The notes beneath the pieces were generated by a model. That model was not told the DNA's origin and searched no databases. It worked only from the letters and a program-made list of their open reading frames with translations. 64,000 nt of DNA from Bugula neritina (lineage: Eukaryota > Bryozoa > Gymnolaemata > Cheilostomatida > Bugulidae). Numbering within the stretch: position 1 is the stretch's first letter; each line of letters begins with the position of its first letter. A program made the translations under genes and the position numbers. Below are positions 45,659 through 64,000 of the stretch, piece by piece. The DNA is taken from positions 3,451,751 to 3,515,750 of the forward strand of contig OZ037773.1 in NCBI GenBank assembly GCA_964035545.1. The letters run 5' to 3'.

Positions 45659-45824
45659 TCACTGCGTTTCCATTATCGCATTATGCGAATGGATTTTTTC
45701 ATTCGGCTAATGGAAACAGTTACATCGGATGAAACCGCAACTATAAGGTAATGCAAACCACAAACCACAAATAATCCGTACGAAGCATTCATTCGCATTA
45801 TGCGCAGTCATGGAAACGCAGTGA
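45659..45824. mobile_element. MITE family 3 with TCACTGCGTTTCCAT ends
   Basis: Inverted ends of about 32 bp: TCACTGCGTTTCCATTATCG at the left and the complement at the right, each followed by GCATTATGCGAATG. 165 bp in all, with no coding capacity. Only this copy is seen in the window. Confidence 0.75.
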
Positions 45825-46729
45825 GTGATAAACAATACTAAGTAATAGGAGCTGTATAAAAGTAGTCTTTTAGTAATACTGTATGGAGAACACAATAGCC
45901 TATCTCTAGAACCAAAAGCATGCATTTACAACTAGCTTCACTTATCTGCTGGATAAATTAATTGCATGATTTTTACTCTAAAACAATCAGATTGCCTGAA
46001 TTTGTACCTAATTGATACAACTATTGTTAGCCAAAATATAACAACTATAATACCTTGCCAGCATTTATTTACCAATAACTGGCTTCAAATAAAGCTGGTA
46101 TTTTGTTGAAAAAATGTTTTTTTTATGTATTGAGTGTAGTGTAATATAAGAAATGTCCAACCCATTATGTAAAGCATTAGCATCCGAAATTCAACTTCTC
46201 AACAAACTACAAACATTATCAACTGATTCCATTCAAAATTATCATATTTGTAACTCACTTCTTGTCAACATGAATAATAATTTAGACTCCAGGTACGGTT
46301 AAGAGAAAATTTGTAGTTGCCTACGCAACATTGTGAAACGAAGACTCAGGCTTTTGATTAGAGAAACTTTGTTCGAGTGTTCAGTCAAATTTTGCATTTA
46401 GGATATTTTTGAGACAGAAACTTTTATTAGAAGATAAATGACACAAATTGTAAGTTACACAGCATATATACAATGCATTTACTGATTAGTCAGAAAAGAA
46501 AACAGTGACTGAAAATATAGTAAATGATGAAAACACATCATCAAATTATAACTTTTGACTACAATGCCACATTATGGTTGTCTCGCTCTCTTCCCCCACT
46601 TGGTGAGCTTAGAGCTAAATTTAGTAGTGAGCTGACAATTCCAAATAAGTTAAACAGAGGGGGGAATAAAATATTGGCATTTTCAGATTGAGGGTTATCC
46701 AAATGGTTCAAATGGGTAATACAAGACTT

Positions 46730-49700
46730 TCACTTCTGAGATGACGAGATCAAGTCGAGAGAGCTCTCTGAAAGAGATGAAGCTTCAACATGTAAGCTAG
46801 GCTCCTTCACAACCAACGCTTCACTCGTAGAAGCAGCAGAAGCCGAGACTTGCGAGCTTATAATTGCACATTTCTCACAGCCATTTGCTACTGTATATTC
46901 AACTTCCGAACTTTTTGTGAAGGTCAGTCTCAAACAGGCCAAACATAGTGTGTATTTATAAATAGGGTCTCTTTTATGCTTGGCAGCATGAAACTTTTTA
47001 TGATGTTCAAAGTTGAATCTTTGTCCACAAATCTCGCATTGAAAAGGGCATTCAGGATGCTTTGTATCACAATGTTTCCGCAAGTTCTCAGTGGGTTTGA
47101 GTACAAGCCAACACAGTGTGCAGTTGTGATTTCTTTTAGCAGATGGAACTTTTTTCATAACCTCATGATTAATATGACAAATACCTTTTGAGCATTCACA
47201 GGCAAGTGTAGACTTGAAGCAATTGTGGCAATTGCTATTAGGATATTGAGTTTGGAAATATCTTCTCAAAGCCCAGGGCGCCAAAAATGGTGTGCCATCT
47301 AGTAAACAGTAATATGATTCATATAAACTAAGTGAATGTTTAAAGAAATGGATCTGCTGTTTCTCTTTATCCTCGGGCAAAATTTTAGAGCAAAAGCTAC
47401 ACTCCAAACTTTTTTCATCATCGTGTTTTTCTAAATGAGCTACAATAGCCTCTGGAAGAATCTGCTTGTCATCGCATTGCATGCAATTAAAAAGCCCACT
47501 GTGAGCATTAACGTGTTGTTGCATGATGTGAGTTTTAACATCCTCGGTAGTTGAACAAGTATGATCACAGGCTAAACAAATAATTTGTTTATGATCATTT
47601 GTAATATGTTCACCTCTTTGTATTCGATTCTTGAAGTACTTTTTGCACAGAGTACACTTTTTATGCATTTTCCGAAGATGGTGAATCATCTCAGCCCATA
47701 GGAGAAAATTCAAGTTGCAAAATTGACACCTGTATGGCTTTGATGAAGGGCTACGAGAATAAAACTCACTCTCAGTAAATTCATCTGCAATATGGTCTCT
47801 TGGCTGTTTGTTTTGAACAGCAATAGCGCTAGCTTGATCACTCAACTCAAAGCATATAGCTGGTTTATTAGCTGGCTGCAAAACACGTTCAACTGGCGAA
47901 AGACTTCCATCTGTATTCGAAACTTCAATTTTTTGAAAATGTCCATATGCCAACTTTTTGGTTGGCTCTGCAGAGTTAGCAAGATGAAACTTTGCCATAT
48001 AAGTTGAAAATTGGGAATGGTGAATGCCATCATTGATTTCAGATAAAGGAAAAGAGTCTTCTTTCAAAGTTTGCATATAACGTGAGTTTGCAACTGGAAA
48101 AAGAGGGGAAACTGAAGGCGATGATGCGAGATTGAAAGAGTAAACCAGGCAGTTCAAGGATGATGGACTAGACAATCGAACAAATCTACTATGCTTGCAA
48201 CTTTCAGCAAGAAAAAGGTTAGTGGACCGAATTTTCTGTGTGGCGCAAACTGCAGAAGAGAAGATTTCTCCACAAAAGCAGCATATTCCAGAGTCTGAAA
48301 GAGTGTCATAACCATTTACAATTTCAATGTTAGGTTTTGTGTCCCAGTCTCGAGATTGAATTCTAGGAACTTTCCTTGCGGAGTAAGGCAGAGTGGCAAT
48401 CTTATTTTCCACCAGCCATTTTAGAAGTTTAGCCACTTGTTCATGACTAACTACCGGTTCAGACAACAAAGCAACCACTAACCAACTACATGAGCTAAAA
48501 TCTTTGTACCAATTCGCAAACTGCCAGAAAAGCAGTTGGGGTGTTTTAGAAAGTAAAATTCGCCTATAAAATGTTGTGGTTCCAACGTCAACAGGAATGA
48601 TGAAGTCCATATTATCGACGATAAATATAGGATATGAAATTTTAAACTGCTCTGTTCTAATACGACTTGAGACGGTTTCGTTGAGAAGAGAAATCGAATA
48701 GGATGTGGTTGGAAGGCTAGGATTATTGGTGGAAACATTGAATGAGCATGGCAAGGGCAAAACATTTTTCGGGGCAGCAGAAAATGGTCGCAAAACGGCT
48801 ACTGGAGGATTCTTATTAGCAATATTGGGTTTCAAATTTGCATTTTCTGACACTCTGTGGCCGTTACTATTAACAAGAAGTACTTCGCCCTCATCTAGAT
48901 CAAGCGACCTAGACGGTTCTGTTATGTTGGAGCCAGTTGGTAATTGAATTACCGGTGAACAATCATCTTCTATAACTATCATTGGCATTGAATTATTGGC
49001 ATCCGACAAAGTAGGCGAGACAGGTGAACTTATCGTAGCTGTAGAAGTTTTATTAGATGAACTGTTTCCATGAGCTTCATTAGATTTAGAGTCATGAGAA
49101 TGAAAAATATCCTGATCTAGGCTTACAATGTTTTTCGGACTAAGTAAAGAATGTTCGACAAATTCCTGTGTTTGTGGCTTAGCTTCAACGCTCTCCACAT
49201 CTATGATGCTCTCATCTTCACTATCATCAGAAGATGAAGATGATGACGAAGACGCACAATTGTTCTTGCCGACATAACTTTTCATGTGATAAATGTCTTC
49301 ATCACTGTCTGTACTACTGTTGCTACTGGAACTAGTTTCAACATCTGTCGGAAGATTAGCCCAATCTTGCTCTTGTGATGCATTTGAAAAAGAATTGCAT
49401 TTCTCTGGGTTTAAAGTTGATGGCGGTGATTGCTGAAAATCATCTGCTGCTTCTGATTGACCCAGTGCATATTTTTGGAGGTATCGTTTTAAAAGCATAT
49501 CAATTTCTATGCTTGAAAAGCCATGAAGATTTCTGTAATGGCGGCGAAGATTAGGAGGATACCGAGACCTGAAATCACATTTGTGGCAACAATAGAAACT
49601 AGGTTTTAAAGTTGATTTTTTTGACTTGTTAGCTTTGGACATGCTAGTTTTTGCTTTGAATCGTTCGGTTGTGCTTTCGGTATTAAATGTCGGAATAGGA

Positions 49701-52700
49701 GTTTTTACTTCCAGATCTTCATCTCTGCTGCAAGTATCAATAGTTGGAGCTTTAGCTTCAATGGGCTTTACTGACTCTTCAGGTGTGATTTCAAAAGATT
49801 GTTTAAGCAAACTAGCTTTCAATGACTGACATTTTTTTGTAGTCATGCGATGATAATTACTTAAATGAGCAAACCAAACTGCTTCTTCCGTAAATTCTTT
49901 TTCACAGAACTCACAAAATATGCAAAATTTAGTATTTGAATCACTAGTTTTGAAGGCCACTTGTGTTTCTTCATCATTTTTCTGTGGCTCAGAGGTTGAA
50001 GCAACATCTGAAATGGGCTGTTGTAAGGAATTTTTCGCACTACAGTGGCGCTTGTGATTATTTAAACAGTTATCATTTCGGAAGGAAAGGCCACATAGAT
50101 TGCAGTAAAACTTATCTAAAGAATTCGATACTTTCGAAGCACGGTAGTGCGTGTTCATGTGACCAGATACAGCGTGCCAATTTTTGAAAACCCGTTGACA
50201 AATTTTGCACTTTGGAATGACTTTCATTTTGCTTTTGGAGATAATTTTGTTCCTATAACTTTTCAAAATATTTCCTTTTGGTGATTCTTTGAGTGCACCT
50301 GCATGTGAATGGTAATATTGCTTATGAAAGTTCAATTGTTTTGAGTCTTGGAATAGCAATGAACACTGAGGACATTTTTGCAAGCTTTTAGACTTTGTTT
50401 GCCAAAGTTTTGCCTTACTACATATTTTTACATGCCGATACAATTCTTGAAAACCAGCATAGGATATGTTACAGTAGACACATTTGGGTTTGATGTGCCA
50501 CTTGGGATGATCTGGTTGCTCTTTCAACGGAATCTTCAACTTAGAAATATTGTGCACAAGCTCCATGTGGTACCATGCACCACTTCTAGATAACACCTTC
50601 CCACAAAGATGACAAGGAAAAACCTTAGTGACAACTTTCGTTTCCTCTACTTGGTCACTCTCCGGTGTAGATTTAGAAATGGAACATTTTGCAGCTTGCT
50701 TCTCAAGTTGACATCGCTTTACATGAAGTTTGAGAGCGTGCTGATTGGCACACCTAATATTACAAACTGAACACTGCAGATTTGAGTCTGTCTGAGCAAA
50801 CCCACTTTTGTTGTGAGTCCGAATGTGACGATAAAGTTTGTTCCAACCAACAAATGCCATGTTGCACTTTGTACAATAAGGGGTAATGCTAGAACTGGCT
50901 CTAGGTTTTACAATTGAAATTTTAGAATTGGTGCTGGCATCCGAAACTTTGTGAGTCCGTTTAAGGTGTCTTTGTGCAAGAGTCTTTTTTCCAAACACTC
51001 TGGTGCATAGAGAACAACGATACATTGAAGCATTTGTTCTTTTATGAATAATGTTTTTTTTACGACTTTCTACGTGGGCTGTGATGCGATTGAGATGGGA
51101 TTTACGCATATGACGCACTAAACTTGCTTTCGACATAAATGATTTCGGACACTCACCACAATTGTGTGTATTAGATGCATCATTCTTGCTTTCATCCTTA
51201 ATATCAGAACTCGGAATTTCATATGAATTATGTTCCTGTCTCATGTGGGCATAAACCCGCTTCCATGTCGAAAAATACTTTTTACAACGGTAACAAGTTG
51301 GAGAGGGTTTTTTTATTTGACTATGTGGTTTCAAAGAGTATATATTTGCAACATTCTCAAATTTGTGAATAAATGAAAAATGCTTTTTGATGTCTTTCCA
51401 ACTTTTGAATACGCGGGGGCATTTCACACAACAGTACATATTTTGAGACTTATCTCCAAGATCAGCATTTACACTTAGCTTGCAGGACTCTTTTTTCTTT
51501 CTGGCATGTCCTTTCTTCGTTTCTTTTGAAGAAGATCTAATGTCAAGTTTGCTTTCTGTCTTGACATCTCCACAGCAACGATGCACATGTTTTCTCAATG
51601 ATCTCACATGGCTAAGTTTAATGCTACAGTTGGGGCAGCCAGCAGACATCTCCAGAATTTTATGTTCAGAAAATTGTTCTTTGTGTACATTTTCGCCATG
51701 CTTCAACAGTTCACTTACACTGATAAACTTCTTTGGACACTTGAAGCAAGCAAACAAACCAAATTTTGCGGGCAATGAGAGTTTTCCATCAACTTTAAAT
51801 AAATTTGAAAGAGAACTTGTTGTTGCAGAAATATCAACATCTGCAAAACCAGTATTTTTTTCCAGTGGCTCTTCAGTGCATGTAATATAGTTGGAGGGGT
51901 TTTGCAACCTTTCTATGTCATGAGGTGACAGTCGGTCAAGTCTTACAATAGCCGAGGCATGCAATTGGTTTGATTGCTTTTCAGCTTTTGACATCAACAC
52001 ACTATTTCCTGTGGCACAATTACTGACGAGCTTCTGGGTGTAGCTTGTTACAAACAAATTATCACTACTGTCTGCAGCCATCGGTACCATTCCCTTTTCG
52101 TTTTTAATTGGTACGTGATTTGTGTCAATGTCTGCTGAATGATTGTCGACTTCAATTTCTCTAGATGTGCCATTTGAGTCTGAAGGATTCTCAACATCAA
52201 GCAATGTTTCAGAACTAACTGAGATACTATTCACATGTAAACCTGATCCTTCATCCCTCTCTGTCACTGAAAGTACAGAAATACATTGGAAACACTTTAA
52301 AACAACTAGGAAAAATCTGATTTAGCATGCCCACACCCACTTGGACATTGAAGGTAAACATTTATTAATATAGAGGCTACTCGTAAACCATTTTCTAATA
52401 GCCAATAAACTGACAAACCCAGAGCACGTTGTATATAAAACCTCGAAAACTTTGAATACTTTTTCATTGCATCATACAGAAAAATAATGACAGTGACAGG
52501 CCAGCCAGGAATAATCAATGAATTCAAATTTTATTAGCAGAACTTTGCAACTAGCAATTGCATAAAGATCATTTGCATTTTGGACAGCATTATCAATTTT
52601 CCGTTGTGAGCAGTTGAAACGGATGGCGTGCGAGCATGACATAAAATGACAATGTATGTAGTGGTCATAAGTCTACTACAAACAAAAATTCCAGTAGAAA

Positions 52701-54107
52701 CTCACTTTGATTGTCTAAGCTAGAGTCATTTGATGTAATTTCACTTTTTGTCTCCGGGGAAATTTGCTCAAAGAGATCTTGCTCCATAATGTCTACGATC
52801 TGATCAGAACATGAAGATTTATTGACTGCTGCTGCAAAAGATCGATCATACTTCAACTCAACACACCATTTACAGTAATCGATATTTTGCAATTTAAATT
52901 CTTTTGAAACCTACATGGACATTCAGAATTTGAACAAAAAACGCTGGTGCAGACTGTACACATTCTTTACCGTCATCATCACCATTCATTGAGCCTTTGC
53001 CCTCCTGATTGTCGCCCACTTGGTTTTTGCCTTCACTACCGCCATCATCACCACTCTCCGCTGAGCCTTTGCCTTCCTGATTATCACCCACTTTGCTTTT
53101 GCCTTCACCATCATTATCATAACCTATTGAGTTTTTGCCTTGTTGACCGTCATCCACGTTGCTTTTGCCTTTGTCATTATCATCTATTGGGTCTTTGTCT
53201 TGTTGATTGTCTTCCGCTGAGTCTTTGCCTTGATTGTTGTCATCTATTAAGTCATATAAATTAATTGGTTAGCTAACTTCAGTTACTATAACATAATAGG
53301 CAAGAATGGCGGGAGAAGAGAGGACTACAGTGAAAAGGACTGTAAAAAATTGCCATTTCCAAGGTAGTGATTGACCTGAGTTGACACTTGCGAAAAAGAT
53401 TTCTCTGATTGAATAGCCTTAACAAGTAATTTCACCTAATTGGGTCTACTGAAACTCCATGGCAAAAAAGACAAGACAAATCACATCTGCAGATATTAGT
53501 TCAGTATCCCAGGAAAAAATTGAAGGTATCACAACTACACACAATATATTCTAGAGCTAATTCAACCACAGATCCATGTAATATCTTTATACTTTCCAGG
53601 TTTTATACTGTATAAACTTTTTACCTAGTGTATTTACTAGGCGGTCCTTACATAATCAGGATATTTCAGGTCTATATTAAATTACACTCAGCAGCAGGGC
53701 AAACTTAAAAGCCTAAGTTTAAAACTGACCAGGACAGTTCATGTTTGTAGCATATGAAGTTTGTAGGTATTTCGCTGTTTCGCCTATTTTACTAGGTTTA
53801 ATCTCCGTATCTGCTCTATGGGGTCTTTTCTGAGGTGATTCTAGTCCTTCAATGTCCAGTGCTGCACAACAACATTGTAAAGATTTTAAATATATGAATA
53901 GCATTGAATTGCTTATTTACTTATGCCATCTTTTCAAGTTACATAATTGATTGTGCCAGAAAGAAAGGTACACGGAGGCATACTTAGATATAGAAATACA
54001 ACTTCAGGGCAGTATTGGCTTTGTTTTATTTTTTGGCATACACTAACAATGATACTCGTCTTAAATTAGTTCAGGATTATGGAAGATAACTCACGTGCTG
54101 ATGACAT
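46730..54107 (-). CDS. Large C2H2 zinc-finger protein, about 22 fingers
   Basis: Five exons (54107-54095, 53861-53730, 53243-52960, 52910-52706, 52266-46730) join in phase to 2,056 residues. The first exon has only 13 coding bases (MSSA). The third encodes a hydrophilic Asp/Gly/Lys repeat (GDNQEGKGS-like units), and the intron after it is only 49 bp. The last exon, 5.5 kb, holds about 22 C2H2 or C2HC fingers in two groups: fifteen in its first half, then a Ser/Asp-rich acidic stretch (SSSSSSSDDSEDES) and an uncharacterised 200-residue globular-looking region with few cysteines, then seven more. Several fingers share an FxxWxxxYxHM core, which suggests tandem duplication. Linkers are long and irregular, not TGEKP, so I expect a nuclear nucleic-acid-binding or scaffold role, not a KRAB-type repressor. 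I see no named orthologue. Confidence 0.87.
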
Positions 54108-56374
54108 TTTGTGGGACTAAAGAATTGAAATTAATCATTGCTGATTTCATTTCTTACTATTCTTTGTTGCTGCAGCACTCAGATTACTTAGTAAGCTGGC
54201 CTAAATGTTTAAAACACAGGCTACACATGCTGATAAGTGGGAAAATAAATCAAACTAACCTACTATAGATATTAGGAGTCAAAGATGGCAAAAAAGTCAT
54301 TAGCAAGTGACCTATTATTCTGAATTAATTCAAGAATATATCATTGTTGTTGTATGCACCAAAAATCGTTACAAAACCAACATGTTTACGCATACTATCT
54401 TGAAGTTGTATTTTAATTTAGCTACTAGTACTAGCCTAGAAAATTTAACACTGTGTAAATGTAAGGAGTCGACCATTTTGAATTAAAATACTTATAGTCA
54501 CACTAATACTCATATTCTTGTTAATACTGGGTATAATTATTGACAGTGCCACTCAGTGACTCACAGTGACACTAACAGTAACACTGGCAATCAGAATCAC
54601 GCTGACAGTGACTGTGAGTGTGACTTGACAGTTAATGTTATTACTAGTGTTACTACACCTGACTAGTATTAGTAATAATATTCATCTCGATCGGCAAAAA
54701 TATTACTAATATGTATATTAATGTTTTCACGAACCAACTAAAATTCAAGAACTAAGTTCTCGCATTGACAGAAACCTCAGGACTTCATTTTGGTGAGACG
54801 GGAGATCCTATCAGTATTTACATTAACATGTCTTCTATGCTGATGAAGAATTGTGTTATAAGCCGCTCTGTGTTGTGGGTGACTGGGTGCAGTAGCTTCA
54901 GATTCTTGATTTTGAAATAGGAGCTTTAAGTTGGGACTCAGAACCTTTCATTCGAAACTTGAGAATTGTAAACTACTGCACTCAGTCACCCTAAACTCGG
55001 AGCTGTTTTTAGAATAATTCTCTTGAAATCGTCTCAATCGAAGTTGAAGGTCCTGCAACAAAGGAATAGCGTATTATTTCAGAATGATACAACTCCGCAA
55101 TCACTTGTTTACGCCTATTTTCCTACCAGCCTGTATCGCTGAATTGGAAAATTTCCCCTTCATTGGTCGACATGGCCTTCTTGTAGAATCTAGATTCTAG
55201 TACATTGTGTTTGTGCACATGGGTAATAAAATAATGCTACCGAGTAAACCTTTATTGTTATTAACCTTTCCCACCACTTTGTGCCATAGGCTAGTTCCCT
55301 GCTGCAATGTACATACAGACCAAGACCTCACAAACAAGTTAATAATAAGTTGGATGTAAATGTTTATAAACAGCACTATTCAAATTTGTTCTAGCTGTGG
55401 CAGGTTAGGATTTAAAAGCTGCATAATAATATATCAATAATATATTTATTTATAACTCAACATTTTGATTGCCAACATCTGCATTGTGATATAAGACTGT
55501 AAATGTTTTAAAGTAACCTTTAAACATTTTATACCTTTTACACATTTTACCAACATATTGCTCCATTCATTATAGTTTTCGAGTATACTTGGCTATAGCC
55601 ATTTATGGTACCAGTTACGACACCCAAATAACCCCTATAGCTCCTACAATTCATTGGTTTCTTGAATTTTAGCAACATTTTTGCCAACATATTGAGTGAT
55701 TAATATTAGCTGATATTTAAATAGCTCAGGTAACTTTGTAAGGGACGATTAGTAAGCTTATTTATTGAAAACTTATAACAAAAACAAACAAGCAGCAAAC
55801 AGTTGATAAAAAGTGCACCACTATTTCTTGAATTAGCTATCTTCCTATTTTGTATCACCTAAACTATTATTTACATAAAAATATATAATCTGTAGCAACT
55901 GACAAGTTAAAATATATGACTTTATTTATTCTATTCTTACAACAACATAAATATAAATAATGACAAAACAGCTTATTGAGTGAGTGTGAATGAGATGATA
56001 CATAAGAGGGTGTTAATACAAGTCAAGAAAATAACGAGACAGCAGCAGTGGGTGTGGAGTTTAATCTTCTGTGTAACGGTTTTCCATTGTCCAAACAGAC
56101 GCCTGACATTTCGAAATAAAGGGACAAGTAGATTATTTCCCTGAAAATCAGACAAAAAGTTTGGTTAGCAGCAAACCAAATTACATTCTTTCTATACATG
56201 TTATGAAACAAATCTCTTGTGATACCCCATCAACAAATCACGAATTATTGTCACCAAGAAGGATTTGGGTTGAAAAATGCCATTTGGTTATCATAGAGCA
56301 AGTAACAATTAAACTTCAACGTCTGCATCCTACCTGCTCAAATGCAGATTGTCAAGTAAGCATAAACTTGGCAA
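54108..56374. other. Intergenic between zinc-finger and PP1 genes
   Basis: No exon seen. A MITE lies at 54.86-55.01 kb. A minus-strand AATAAATAAA lies near 55.92 kb, about 450 bp past the PP1 stop, and is a likely polyadenylation signal. Confidence 0.5.
54855..55013. mobile_element. Hairpin MITE, family 1 (copy c)
   Basis: Left end TTATAAGCCGCTCTGTGTTG, right end AACTCGGAGCTGTTTTTAGAA; inner halves share GACTGGGTGCAGTAG and CTACTGCACTCAGTC. More diverged than the 12.0-kb copy. Confidence 0.65.
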
Positions 56375-61801
<5,427 letters not shown>

Positions 61802-63958
61802 CTACAAAGAAATAGGGCAAGATATCAGTACAGCAACTTCACTAACAGAAGATGATAAGAGGAGATAAACCTTTATCTTCTGAATTACATCAGATAGGCT
61901 GACATATTGCATCACCAGCTAGAAGAGCAGATCTATGCCTTTCTGTTGAGTTTCCTTACCCTGATAAAAACCAAACAAGATCACAAATGAAAAATTATAT
62001 AGAGCGCTGAGAAAAGCTGATAAAATACTGTATGACATATCATTATAGCAGTAAATATCTAATACTGTACTGAGCTGTCCCAGAACACATACACCTTAGG
62101 TAACTCCACACAACTTGGGATACCATAAAATATAAATTATTAACAAATAGCCTATTTTTAAAATAAAATTTCCCAGCACTGTCGTGTTGCTGAAAAGAAA
62201 AAATAGCCATCTTTTTTCCAAGAGTAGCTTGCTATGAGTGTCAGGAATTCCTAATCTCAACTAACATTAGGGAAATATTTTCCCTAGAATGAATTTAATT
62301 AAAACTATCAACTTTTTAAATGCAGTTATTGTCCTTTAGGTAACACTGGTTATTAGTACGATGTAGTAAACCTTACAACTAATGCACAAAAACGCATTGT
62401 ATAGTAGTATTGAGTGGAAAATTAGTTACATTTCTATTATACACCCACGTTTGAACCATAGAGACACGCTGTGAATTTCTCGCTTCTCAATTTAATTGAG
62501 AATTCTTCTTAATTTAGAACAGAGACTTTTCTCAATTTCTCCATTACTGCACCTACCTCAATTGAGTGCTTGAGTGCAGTAATAGTGGCCAAAGCTTTTT
62601 AATGTCAAACTCTCAAGTACCATTGATAGGAAATGGCTGTTTGGTGTCATGGCAACCACAACATGAGTATGCAAATATATGATGAGTTTAAAATAACTAA
62701 TAGTTAAATAATATAAGCGTTGCTGTTGATACAACTACTTCAGCAGAAAGAGTACAGAATACAAGTTCAGATCGAAAAATCAAAAATATACCTGAAAAAA
62801 TAGTCTAGCTGTTGAGTTGGCTTGTTTGATTGAAGAAGCCTTTTCAACTTAATTTCTAACTTAACTTTGAGTATATTAAAAATCTATTGCTAATTTTGAA
62901 AGATAACCTAGTTTTCACCTAAGCTGTAACTTGTACTATTCATGAGTAACTGAGAGCTAGTAAGAGTGTGACTGTATGAACATAACTATAAGTATGACAA
63001 TTACTATTTGGAAAGCGTAAAACTATAAGGCAATAGACAAAAATAGCATCAAAATATAACTTACAGTATACAAAAGAGAAACATCAATAAACTAACCAAT
63101 TAATTATTAAGTAAGTCTACACACATACTCTATGTAATAATCACACTAAATATAACTATTAAAAAAAATAACTATACATGGCTTGATGTAAGTCTGACAT
63201 TATAGTTTGCTCAATACTGCTAAATCGATATCCTAATTATGATTACTATGAATAACCATAAAAATTACATTTTACAGTTTAGGTTACTAAATTTAGTCAT
63301 TAACTCTCTCTCTCTTTTTTTGTGTCTTAGTCTTACTCAAAATACCAGTTATACTTATTGGTGGTGCAACTGAAGGCTAAGCATGATGACTTGATCATGA
63401 TGTTGACTCCAAAATTATATTCTTTTTTATAACATAAATTAGTTATTTTTATTATTTTAATTTAGTTTCCATTTAAATATATTCATACTATTTTATTATT
63501 ATTATAATTATCACCCACGATTTAGGCCTACTGAATATAATTACACTAATCTACTTATATTGATATAGTCATATACATATAGGTATAGAATTATAATTAT
63601 GCTAATCAGTGAATCCAATTGTTATCAATAGTTTGATAACAAATAATTTATAATTTCAGCAATAGTATTAGTATTACTATAAGTAATACTGATAAATTAT
63701 TAGTACTTTTAATAGTAATAGTAAAACAAAATTTTAGTCTAATAGTAATATTAATAGTAATACTAATACTAATAGTAAAACTAATACTAATAGTAATAGG
63801 ATTAGATAACTTACAGCAATATCAATTTCAAATTAAATACTTTTAGTTTTACTAATCAGTAATCACCGGCAGAGTAAATCATTTAGTAAGAGCAAATTAA
63901 TTTAATCAAATTCAATGGTCAAACAACTTTAATTTTAGACAGCAATAAATATAATTAG
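61802..63958. other. Upstream of PP1, no exon recognised
   Basis: Should be PP1 intron or 5' region. A partial MITE family 2 copy (about 62504-62562) and an ATTAGT/ACTAAT simple repeat (about 63.66-63.80 kb) are present. No match to the PP1 N-terminus was found. Confidence 0.45.
62504..62562 (-). repeat. Partial MITE family 2
   Basis: CTTAATTTAGAACAGAGACT followed by TTTCTCAATTTCTCCATTAC matches one end of the 59.7-kb copy; the rest is absent. Confidence 0.65.
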
Positions 63959-64000
63959 TGTTCGGTGTTCATGTAAACATTTATTTCTAATTTGTTATTT
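63959..64000 (+). mobile_element. Edge of a second copy of LTR element A, plus orientation
   Basis: TGTTCGGTGTTCATGTAAAC and the next 22 bases match the outer end of the element A LTR with one mismatch in 42. It continues past the window edge, so I cannot say whether it is a full element or a solo LTR. Confidence 0.85.

Larger units (their letters stand above)
43531..46729. other. Intergenic between vWD and zinc-finger genes
   Basis: No supported exon. It includes the promoter side of the vWD gene, two MITEs (44.13-44.30 and 45.66-45.82 kb) and the 3' UTR of the zinc-finger gene. Confidence 0.5.

Noticed and set aside
61802-63958. First coding exon of PP1
   Set aside because: I looked for an exon encoding the usual N-terminal 20 residues ending LLE on the minus strand and found none with a donor in the right phase.

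Overview
This is a eukaryotic, and on gene content animal, nuclear window. It is AT-rich, its genes are cut by many short GT-AG introns (about 50 bp to a little over 1 kb), and it is dense in young LTR retrotransposons, short DNA-transposon derivatives, tRNA-derived SINEs and microsatellites. The recognisable genes (a TRIM-type RING/B-box protein, a ZDHHC12-like palmitoyltransferase, a D8C/vWD/EGF membrane protein resembling VWDE, a very large C2H2 zinc-finger protein and protein phosphatase 1) are all metazoan. The compact introns and repeat style would suit a sponge or another early-branching marine invertebrate, but the sequence alone does not settle the phylum. I rebuilt the gene models by hand from splice signals and reading phase. 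Where the phases close exactly over many exons I treat the model as well supported.

Layout, left to right. 1-3.15 kb: no gene, two copies of a short tRNA-derived SINE and an ATTAGT-type simple repeat. 3.16-7.63 kb: a full Ty3/gypsy LTR retrotransposon on the minus strand, with identical LTRs and a 5-bp target duplication. 8.03-12.42 kb: a seven-exon TRIM gene (+) whose introns carry a SINE with a 280-bp GAGT tail and a hairpin MITE. 12.83-15.22 kb: a six-exon ZDHHC12-like gene (-), tail-to-tail with the TRIM gene. 15.46-20.71 kb: a second LTR element (-), GC-rich, with identical LTRs. It has lost reverse transcriptase, RNase H and the integrase core but keeps Gag, protease, the integrase zinc-binding part and a spliced extra gene with zinc-finger and coiled-coil features. 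20.7-28.1 kb: mostly repeats and intergenic DNA, with a possible two-exon 144-aa gene (-) and a 1.79-kb non-autonomous hAT transposon. 28.12-31.47 kb: a third LTR element (+), deleted through RNase H and integrase, with LTRs that differ at one base.

32.14-43.53 kb: a 25-exon gene (-) for a secreted-then-anchored D8C/vWD/EGF protein. 43.5-46.7 kb: intergenic with two MITEs. 46.73-54.11 kb: a five-exon gene (-) for a 2,056-aa protein with about 22 C2H2-type fingers, most of it in one 5.5-kb exon. 56.38-61.80 kb: seven exons of the PP1 catalytic subunit (-); its first coding exon lies outside the visible part. The window ends at 63,959 inside the LTR of a second copy of the first LTR element, in the opposite orientation.

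The host genes look like unrelated housekeeping and cell-surface functions, not a cluster. The most unusual content is in the mobile DNA: an RT-less but recently moved LTR element with its own spliced accessory gene, an internally deleted LTR element with near-identical LTRs, and repeat expansions that touch splice sites (a duplicated splice donor in the vWD gene and an in-frame 30-bp minisatellite beside a PP1 exon).
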